Assembly: GCA_023260815.1 (NCBI GenBank)
Contig: JALQUE010000093.1
Span: forward strand, 1-6,271
Direction: 5' to 3'
Length of the DNA stretch: 6,271 nt
From: Roseovarius sp.
Lineage (GTDB): Bacteria; Pseudomonadota; Alphaproteobacteria; Rhodobacterales; Rhodobacteraceae
In this document: positions 1 through 5,723 of the stretch, piece by piece
Layout of the letters: every line of letters starts with the position of its first letter
How positions within the stretch are numbered: the first letter of the stretch is position 1
Position numbers and translations under genes: made by a program
Notes under the pieces: generated by a model
What the model was told of the DNA's origin: nothing
What the model saw: the letters and a program-made list of their open reading frames with translations, nothing else
Databases searched by the model: none

Positions 1-418
1 GAAAATGCAGAGCGACCGCCGCCACATGGCGCTGGTGATCGACGAATATGGCGGCGTCGACGGTCTCGTGACGATCGAAGACCTGATCGAACAGGTCGTC
101 GGCGAGATCGAGGATGAACACGATGTCGACGAGGATCGGTATTTCGTCCGCGAAAGCCCCGGCAGCTATCTGGCCATCGCCAAGACCCCGCTGGACGAGT
201 TCGAGGCCGAAACCGGCCTGTCGCTGACCGACGCCGAAGAGGTGGACGAGGAAGAGATCGACACCCTTGGCGGTCTCGTCTTCATGCTTCTGGGCCGTGT
301 CCCGGTGCGCGGCGAGGTGGTGGAACATCCCTCCGGCGCCTCCATCGAGGTGATCGAGGCCGATCCCCGCCGCATCAAACGCCTGCGTGTGCGCCTTCCC
401 GACCACAAGGATGCCTGA
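1..418 (+). CDS. corC: CorC/HlyC-family CBS-domain protein (YbeX-like), 3' end only
   Basis: The reading frame is open from base 2 and stops with TGA at 416-418, so 138 C-terminal residues are visible; family members are about 290 or more, so roughly half is missing upstream. The first visible residues (RRHMALVIDEYGG, then GLVTIEDLIEQVVGEI) are the end of the second CBS domain with its characteristic hydrophobic-acidic helix. The stretch from YFVRESPG to the C-terminus fits the CorC_HlyC C-terminal domain, including the DTLGGLVFMLLGRVPVRGE strand pattern. CorC/YbeX proteins are linked to magnesium/cobalt efflux and, in E. coli, to ribosome-related functions; the exact role here is inferred. 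The stop overlaps the lnt start by 8 bases, the usual ybeX-lnt neighbourhood, which suggests one transcript and translational coupling. No transmembrane DUF21 region is visible in the part shown, so the short soluble YbeX type and the larger membrane type cannot be told apart. Confidence 0.92.
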   Translation, partial: KMQSDRRHMALVIDEYGGVDGLVTIEDLIEQVVGEIEDEHDVDEDRYFVRESPGSYLAIAKTPLDEFEAETGLSLTDAEEVDEEEIDTLGGLVFMLLGRVPVRGEVVEHPSGASIEVIEADPRRIKRLRVRLPDHKDA

Positions 419-2036
419 CACCGGCCCGCAGGGCATCGCGGCATGGGCCGCCGGTCTGCGTCCGCGCAACCGTCTGATCCTCTGCGCGCTGCTCGGTGCG
501 TTGGCCGGGCTGGGGCAGGCGCCCTGGGGGCTGTGGCCGCTGACCGTGGTGGCCCTCGCCATGCTGTTCGCGCTCTTCACCCGCGCCGCCACATGGCGCC
601 GCGCGCTGTGGCTGGGCTGGGCCGCGGGCACCGGTTATTTCATGCTGTCGCTCAACTGGATCGTCGAGCCGTTTCTCGTGGATGTCGCGCGCCACGGCTG
701 GATGGCGCCGTTTGCGCTGGTGGGCCTCTCGGCGGGGCTGGGGCTTTTCTGGGCTGCGGGCTTTGCTCTGGCGCGTGCGGCAAGCGGTGGGGCAGGCGGT
801 AGGGCAGGCGGTGCGGTAGGGCGCGCGGCAGGCGGTGGGGCAGTCGCTTGGGTCGCGGCCCTTGTGCTGGTCGAGGCGGGCCGCACCTATCTCTTTACCG
901 GCTTTCCCTGGGCGCAGACGGGCCATGTCCTGATCGACACCGGCTGGCTTTTCTGGGCCTCATGGGGCGGGGCCTTGATGCTGACGGCGATCACGCTGTC
1001 GGCGGCGGCCGCTCTCTGGGGGGCGCTCACCGGCCCGCGCCTGCCTGCCTTGCTCGCCCTTGCGATCATCGCGGCCCTGCATGGGGCAGGGGCCGCCCTG
1101 ACGCCTGCGCCTGTCGTCCCCTCCGAGGCGCCGGTCATCCGGCTTGTTCAGCCCAATGCCGCCCAGCATCTCAAATGGCACCCCGACCATACCCGCACCT
1201 TCTTCGAGCGTCAGATCGCCTTCACCTCCGAACCAGCCCGGCAACCGGCCCAGCAACCGGCTCAGCAAACAGCCCAAACCGCGCCCACCTCCCGCCCCGA
1301 TCTGATCGTCTGGCCCGAAACCGCGATCCCGGTGCTGCTCGACCGCGCTCAACCCGCCTTCGACGCGATCTCCTCCGCCGCAGGCGGCACGCCCGTCATC
1401 CTCGGAGTGCAACGCACCCAAGGCCTGCGATATTTCAATTCCCTGGTGATGCTCGATACCTCGGGCAAGGTGGCCGCCCTTTACGACAAGCACCATTTGG
1501 TGCCCTTCGGCGAATACATCCCCTTCGGCGATTTTTTCGGCCGCTTCGGGATCACCGCGTTTTCCGCGCAGGCCGGCAACGGCTATTCGTCGGGGCCGGG
1601 CGCCCAGGTGATCGGGCTGGGCGATCTGGGCCTGGCCCTGCCGCTGATCTGCTACGAAGGCGTGTTCCCCCAGGACGTGCGCGCAGCGCCCAGCCGGCCC
1701 GACATGCTGCTCCTGATTACCAATGATGCGTGGTTCGGCACCCGCTCCGGCCCCTATCAACATCTGGCCCAGGCCCGCCTGCGCAGCGCCGAACAGGGCC
1801 TGCCGATGATCCGCGTCGCCAATACCGGCGTCTCGGCGATGATCGATGCGGCAGGCCGTGTCACCGCCGCGATTCCGTTGGGGCAGGCGGGCTGGCTTGA
1901 TGCGCCCTTGCCGCCGCCCTTGCCCCCCACCATGTATGCCCGGATCGGCGATGGCCCTGCGGTCGCTCTGGCCCTGCTTCTGTTGGCCCTGTCATTCCTG
2001 CGCAACAGGTTTGCGCGACGTCCAGATAGCGATTGA
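411..2036 (+). CDS. lnt: Apolipoprotein N-acyltransferase Lnt
   Basis: Lnt is an inner-membrane enzyme that adds the third acyl chain, taken from phospholipid, to the N-terminal cysteine of apolipoproteins. From ATG 411 the protein has 541 residues, against 512 in E. coli. The N-terminal half has several hydrophobic segments (about 21-36, 41-58, 64-84, 98-122, 144-164, 183-204, 211-229); a last one lies near 515-530. Between them is a nitrilase-like domain with the expected triad: E303 in WPETAIP, K360 in YDKHHLVPFGEY, C414 in LICYEG. E368 and Y415-E416 also match residues important in E. coli Lnt, and TNDAWFG is at 437-443. ATG 411 was chosen because it overlaps the corC stop by 8 bases; a GTG at 387 is in frame but lies deeper in corC. 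No good ribosome binding site precedes 411, consistent with translational coupling. Two low-complexity insertions (about residues 125-144 and 276-290) are encoded by 12-bp tandem repeats and probably account for the extra length. Confidence 0.97.
   Translation: MPDTGPQGIAAWAAGLRPRNRLILCALLGALAGLGQAPWGLWPLTVVALAMLFALFTRAATWRRALWLGWAAGTGYFMLSLNWIVEPFLVDVARHGWMAPFALVGLSAGLGLFWAAGFALARAASGGAGGRAGGAVGRAAGGGAVAWVAALVLVEAGRTYLFTGFPWAQTGHVLIDTGWLFWASWGGALMLTAITLSAAAALWGALTGPRLPALLALAIIAALHGAGAALTPAPVVPSEAPVIRLVQPNAAQHLKWHPDHTRTFFERQIAFTSEPARQPAQQPAQQTAQTAPTSRPDLIVWPETAIPVLLDRAQPAFDAISSAAGGTPVILGVQRTQGLRYFNSLVMLDTSGKVAALYDKHHLVPFGEYIPFGDFFGRFGITAFSAQAGNGYSSGPGAQVIGLGDLGLALPLICYEGVFPQDVRAAPSRPDMLLLITNDAWFGTRSGPYQHLAQARLRSAEQGLPMIRVANTGVSAMIDAAGRVTAAIPLGQAGWLDAPLPPPLPPTMYARIGDGPAVALALLLLALSFLRNRFARRPDSD
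781..840 (+). repeat. 12-bp tandem repeat inside lnt (five degenerate units)
   Basis: Five consecutive 12-base units align from 781: CAAGCGGTGGGG, CAGGCGGTAGGG, CAGGCGGTGCGG, the more diverged TAGGGCGCGCGG, and CAGGCGGTGGGG. A sixth, poorer copy (CAGTCGCTTGGG) follows at 841. The period is a multiple of three, so copy-number change would keep the frame. The encoded stretch is Gly/Ala-rich with two Arg, between a membrane segment ending near residue 122 and the next starting near 144, so it most likely forms a flexible loop. The ancestry (slippage expansion) is inferred. Confidence 0.8.
1237..1272 (+). repeat. Second 12-bp tandem repeat inside lnt (three units)
   Basis: Three 12-base units are visible: CCCGGCAACCGG, CCCAGCAACCGG and CTCAGCAAACAG, fading into CCCAAACC. 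They encode RQPA-QQPA-QQTA-type steps at about residues 276-288, a Pro/Gln/Ala linker in the nitrilase-like domain shortly before catalytic E303. It has the same period as the Gly/Ala repeat upstream but an unrelated sequence. Confidence 0.75.
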
Positions 2037-2059
2037 CGCCCCTGCACAGCCCGCTTAAC
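2033..2059 (+). promoter_or_regulatory. Candidate metK promoter overlapping the lnt stop codon
   Basis: TTGACG at 2033-2038 is a good alphaproteobacterial -35 element and contains the lnt stop (TGA 2034-2036). CTTAAC at 2054-2059, 15 bases further on, is a moderate -10 candidate. This pair would start transcription near 2066, just before the riboswitch stem that begins at 2070. The better-looking -10 hexamer CATAAT (2064-2069) lacks a -35 at the right distance and would start RNA inside the stem. Spacing is short and the call rests on pattern only; readthrough from lnt is the alternative. Confidence 0.35.
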
Positions 2060-2069
2060 CACTCATAAT

Positions 2070-2115
2070 CCGTCACAACGGCTTCCTGGCGTGACGGCTG
2101 ACACACAATGGAGCA
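2070..2115 (+). ncRNA. SAM/SAH riboswitch in the metK leader
   Basis: The element matches the SAM/SAH riboswitch class as I recall it, including the conserved string ACAACGGCUUCCUG and a downstream UGGAGCA. Stem P1 is CCGTCAC (2070-2076) with GTGACGG (2091-2097), 7 perfect pairs. The 14-base loop supplies GCTTC (2081-2085), which can pair with GGAGC (2110-2114) to close an H-type pseudoknot, with one G-U wobble. GGAG at 2110-2113 is also the metK ribosome binding site, 10 bases before ATG 2124, so ligand binding should hide it and lower translation. In this class SAM and S-adenosylhomocysteine bind with similar affinity, and metK is the usual downstream gene in Rhodobacterales. No terminator lies between element and gene, which supports control at translation. 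Structure and position are seen; ligand response is inferred from the family. Confidence 0.93.
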
Positions 2116-2123
2116 CTTTCAAC

Positions 2124-3302
<1,179 letters not shown>

Positions 3303-3328
3303 TCCGGTCTGGCACGCGGCCCAAAAAC

Positions 3329-3361
3329 CCGGAGTTGTGTACAACATGGACACAACTCCGG
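3329..3361 (+). terminator. Hairpin after metK, probable terminator
   Basis: CCGGAGTTGTGT (3329-3340) and ACACAACTCCGG (3350-3361) form a perfect 12-bp stem with a 9-base loop, 27 bases after the metK stop. On the plus strand only TGCTTTCC follows, a weak U-tract. On the minus strand the stem is followed by G and five T (complement of A 3323-3327), a better terminator tail, although no minus-strand gene runs into it. It may end metK transcription or act as a 3' stabilising hairpin. Confidence 0.6.
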
Positions 3362-3420
3362 TGCTTTCCCCCTCGGTCCGTCCCAAACGCGCGTAGGTTT
3401 CGTACCAACCGTACACATCG

Positions 3421-3462
3421 CCCGATCCGGCAGGGGGGGCTTGCAGCCCGCCCCCGATCTGG
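3421..3462 (+). promoter_or_regulatory. Strongly folded leader just upstream of trmB
   Basis: A long imperfect hairpin can form. The outer stem pairs 3421-3427 with 3456-3462 (six pairs, one C-T mismatch). After a small internal loop, GGGG 3433-3436 pairs with CCCC 3451-3454. Past a bulged G3450, GGGC 3437-3440 pairs with GCCC 3446-3449, closing the five-base loop TTGCA. It ends 14 bases before ATG 3477, and the only ribosome-binding-like bases, GGTG at 3461-3464, partly lie in the outer stem. No U-tract follows, so a classical terminator is unlikely. I do not recognise a known RNA family; a regulatory role is inference. Confidence 0.4.
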
Positions 3463-3476
3463 TGCATCTGACGCCC

Positions 3477-4190
3477 ATGAGCACCGAAAAACACCCCTCC
3501 GGCGCCCCGTGGCGCAATTTCTATGGCCGATTCAAGGGCAAGGGCCTGCGCCCGTCGCAGCAGACCTACCTTGATCAGGACCTTGCGAAACTTTCGCCCG
3601 GCGCTGTCGATTGGGACGTGAACCCCGACCGCGAACCCCTTGATCTGAAATCCCTTTTCGGTGATCGCGATATCTGGCTCGAGATCGGATTCGGCGGTGG
3701 TGAACACATGGTGCATCAGGCCGTCCACAATCCCGAAGTCGGTTTGATCGGCTGCGAGCCTTATATCAACGGCGTGGCCATGCTTCTGGGCAAGATCCGC
3801 GATAGCGAGGCACAAAATATAGCGGTTCACCCCGGTGATGTCCGCGATATGTTCGATGTTCTGCCCGAAAACTCCATCTCCCGCGCCTTTCTGCTCTATC
3901 CTGATCCCTGGCCGAAAAAGCGCCACCACAGGCGCCGTTTCGTGACGCCCGGATATCTCGATCCTCTGTCCAAGGTTCTGAAATCAGGGGCTATTTTCCG
4001 TGTCGCCACGGATATTCCCGACTATGTGCGCCAGACACTCGAACAGGTGCCGCGCCATGGCTTCACATGGCTTGCAGACCGGCCCGCCGATTGGCGGGAG
4101 CCGTGGAATGATTGGATTTCAACACGTTACGAAGAAAAGGCCCTGCGCGAAGGCCGCAGGCCCCATTACCTCACCTTTGTGAAAGACTGA
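3477..4190 (+). CDS. trmB: tRNA (guanine-N7-)-methyltransferase TrmB
   Basis: TrmB methylates N7 of G46 in the tRNA variable loop, with SAM as donor. The 237-residue product has the family's features: the N-terminal GRFKGKGLRPSQQ (about 17-29), the SAM-binding glycine motif LEIGFGGGEH at 68-77, GCEPY with acidic E94, the catalytic YPDPWPKKRHHRRR at 141-154 with D143, and the C-terminal TRYEEKALREGR at 216-227. The chosen start is ATG 3477, giving MSTEKHPSGAPWRNFYGRF; an in-frame TTG at 3441 lies in the loop of the upstream hairpin and would add 12 residues without family support. The ribosome binding site is weak (GGTG, 12 bases upstream). The gene follows metK on the same strand by 174 bases, separated by two hairpins, so the degree of co-transcription is unclear. 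It ends 26 bases before the convergent argE stop. Confidence 0.96.
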   Translation: MSTEKHPSGAPWRNFYGRFKGKGLRPSQQTYLDQDLAKLSPGAVDWDVNPDREPLDLKSLFGDRDIWLEIGFGGGEHMVHQAVHNPEVGLIGCEPYINGVAMLLGKIRDSEAQNIAVHPGDVRDMFDVLPENSISRAFLLYPDPWPKKRHHRRRFVTPGYLDPLSKVLKSGAIFRVATDIPDYVRQTLEQVPRHGFTWLADRPADWREPWNDWISTRYEEKALREGRRPHYLTFVKD

Positions 4191-4205
4191 CGCCAAGCCC
4201 TTGAT

Positions 4206-4228
4206 CTGGCGGCACATTACGCCGCCAG
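4206..4228. terminator. Hairpin between convergent trmB and argE
   Basis: CTGGCGGC (4206-4213) and GCCGCCAG (4221-4228) form a perfect 8-bp stem with a 7-base loop. The argE stop codon (TTA at 4217-4219 on the plus strand, TAA on the minus) lies in the loop, and one arm encodes the C-terminal LAA of ArgE. There is no U-tract on either side. A competing 5-bp stem, CGCCA 4191-4195 with TGGCG 4207-4211, could form in trmB RNA. It probably serves as a shared transcript end, but this is inferred from position. Confidence 0.4.
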
Positions 4229-5380
4229 CTTGTCTCCCAACCGGCCCAGCATATCGACGCATTGCTGCAACTGGTCCAGCGACACATATTCATCCGGCTT
4301 GTGGGCCTGCTCGATCGACCCCGGCCCACAGACCACCGCCGACATCCCATAGCTCTGAAACAGCCCCGCCTCGGTCCCGAAGGGCACCAGATCGGCGGTG
4401 TTCGCTCCGGTAAGTTCCATCAGTATGTCCTTGGCTTCATTGACATCTGCGGGTTCCAGCCCCTCCACCTCACCGATCACCTCGGTGCTGATCGACGCAT
4501 CGGGACACACCGCGCGCATCGCCGGAAGCAACACATCGTTGCAATAGTCGCGCAGGGTATCTTTCACATATTGCGCGTCTTCGGCCTGCACGGGCCGCAT
4601 TTCCCATTCCAGCTTGGCGATCGACGCAATCACGTTATGCGCCACGCCGCCCGACAGACTGCCGGTGTTGATCGTCGTCCAGGGCGGGTCGAACCGGCTG
4701 GTCGCCGGCGCCCTTGTGCGCAATTCGTCCTTCAGTTCCAGCAGGCGGCTGACATAGCGGACCGCGTATTCCACCGCGTTGACGCCCCGATCCGGGGATG
4801 AGCCGTGACCCGCAAGCCCATGAAAATGCGTGGTATATTCATAACAGCCCTTGTGCCCTTCGATGATCCGCATCGAGGTCGGCTCGCCGATGATCGCCAC
4901 ACCGGGGCGGATGCCGCGCTGCTTGAGGCTTTCCACCAGAGCCTGCCCGCCAAGGCATCCGACCTCTTCGTCATAGGTGAAGGCGAAATGGATCGGCCGG
5001 TCCCTGACCCGCTCGGCAAAGTAGGGTGCCATGGCCACCGCCGCCGCGATGAACCCCTTCATGTCGCAGGCCCCCCGCCCATAGAGCAGACCTTCATGCT
5101 CGGTCATCTCGAACGGGTAGCTGGCCCAGTCCTGCTCGTCCACCGGCACAACGTCCGAATGGCCCGACAACACGATGCCCCCATCAACTTCGGGGCCTAT
5201 CGTCGCGAAAAGATTGGCTTTATGTCCGATTGCGTCATGGAAGATATCCACCTTCGCGCCTTCGCTTTCCAACCGATGCGCCAGATAGGCGATCATGTCC
5301 AGATTGCTGAACTCCGAGACGGTGGGAAAGGCGATCAGATCGCCCAGAAGCGCAACGGTATCAGAGAATTGAGTCGTCAC
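4217..5380 (-). CDS. argE: Acetylornithine deacetylase ArgE (M20 metallopeptidase family)
   Basis: ArgE hydrolyses N-acetylornithine to ornithine and acetate in arginine biosynthesis, in the cytosol. From the GTG at 5380 the product has 387 residues, the normal size. Metal and catalytic motifs are intact: SGHSDVVPVD at 72-81 (H74, and D76 in the catalytic position), GRGACDMKG at 101-109 (D106 bridging ligand), YDEEVG at 136-141 (E138 general base, E139 ligand), GEPT at 165-168 (E166), the dimerisation-domain GHGSSPD with H192, and CGPGSIEQAHKPDEYV with H360. The start is set at GTG because MTTQFSDTVALLGDLIAFPTVS begins where family members begin and GAGGA lies 4 bases upstream. The frame stays open to an ATG at 5575, but that 65-residue Arg/Gly-rich extension looks non-coding. 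It converges on trmB and diverges from the adhesin gene. A succinyl-diaminopimelate desuccinylase is the nearest alternative; the motif context favours ArgE. Confidence 0.93.
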   Translation of the reverse strand: MTTQFSDTVALLGDLIAFPTVSEFSNLDMIAYLAHRLESEGAKVDIFHDAIGHKANLFATIGPEVDGGIVLSGHSDVVPVDEQDWASYPFEMTEHEGLLYGRGACDMKGFIAAAVAMAPYFAERVRDRPIHFAFTYDEEVGCLGGQALVESLKQRGIRPGVAIIGEPTSMRIIEGHKGCYEYTTHFHGLAGHGSSPDRGVNAVEYAVRYVSRLLELKDELRTRAPATSRFDPPWTTINTGSLSGGVAHNVIASIAKLEWEMRPVQAEDAQYVKDTLRDYCNDVLLPAMRAVCPDASISTEVIGEVEGLEPADVNEAKDILMELTGANTADLVPFGTEAGLFQSYGMSAVVCGPGSIEQAHKPDEYVSLDQLQQCVDMLGRLGDKLAA

Positions 5381-5723
5381 ATCGTCCTCGTGGAAATGTC
5401 GGGAAACCTGCGCGACTGTGTTGCCATGCTTGCTTTGCGTCAACCCAAAACTGGTGTTTCGATCTTTTGAAAAAGGGCGTTGCACGCTTCGGCGGCATCC
5501 TTGCCGCACAGGTGACCCGCCCGCTCGCGGCCCCGCGAAAAGCCCTGTACCGGCGGCGCGTAAAATCGTCGTCACGGCCTACGACATCTGGCTGCCAGCG
5601 ACCGATTTTGTGGGTCATTCCAAAAAAACACTAGAAGTTGAGCAAGGAAAATAGTAGACACTTTAGATAGACGATAGACCCCACGGCAAGATGGGGCTTC
5701 ACTTGAGGTAGAGTGGTGTAGTT
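5381..5723. other. Divergent intergenic region between argE and the adhesin gene
   Basis: I see no convincing gene, tRNA or known RNA family in these 343 bases. Open frames here (for example plus 5418-5654) have no recognisable protein character. The left part is GC-rich like the neighbouring genes; from about 5600 to 5723 it is clearly AT-richer, with A7 at 5622-5628 and TAGAC at 5655, 5668 and 5675. A short hairpin pairs CCCCA 5679-5683 with TGGGG 5692-5696 ahead of the adhesin start. TTGAGC at 5638-5643 could be a -35 element, but no matching -10 is evident. The adhesin promoter and any regulator sites probably lie in the AT-rich part. Confidence 0.6.
5415..5443 (-). promoter_or_regulatory. 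Candidate argE promoter
   Basis: On the minus strand TTGACG (5443-5438) is a good -35 element, followed after 17 bases by CACAGT (5420-5415), a weak -10 with three of six consensus bases. It would give a leader of roughly 25-30 bases before the GTG at 5380. Spacing and -35 are good, the -10 is poor, and nothing else in the region looks better. Confidence 0.35.

Noticed and set aside
781..840. CRISPR array or phase-variation switch in the lnt repeat
   Set aside because: There are no spacers, and a 12-base period cannot shift the frame, so it is a plain coding tandem repeat.
960..1763. Long minus-strand and alternative plus-strand frames over lnt
   Set aside because: The lnt frame carries the full set of Lnt catalytic motifs, and the others are Arg/Gly/Ala-rich shadows.
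2064..2069. CATAAT as the metK -10 element
   Set aside because: It has no -35 at 16-18 bases and would start transcription inside the riboswitch stem.
2091..2123. N-terminal extension of MetK from GTG 2091
   Set aside because: The GTG is within riboswitch stem P1 and the added residues have no family counterpart; ATG 2124 has a properly spaced GGAG.
3303..3476. A tRNA or small RNA gene between metK and trmB
   Set aside because: No cloverleaf or known RNA pattern could be drawn; only the two hairpins listed are supported.
5381..5575. 65-residue N-terminal extension of ArgE from ATG 5575
   Set aside because: The extension has no family match, while GTG 5380 has GAGGA 4 bases upstream and gives the usual ArgE N-terminus.
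5418..5654. Small plus-strand ORF of 78 residues between argE and the adhesin
   Set aside because: No ribosome binding site or recognisable protein character, and it covers the likely argE promoter.
5638..5669. TTGAGC plus TAGATA as the adhesin promoter
   Set aside because: The spacer is 20 bases and the -10 matches only three of six positions, too weak to list as a feature.
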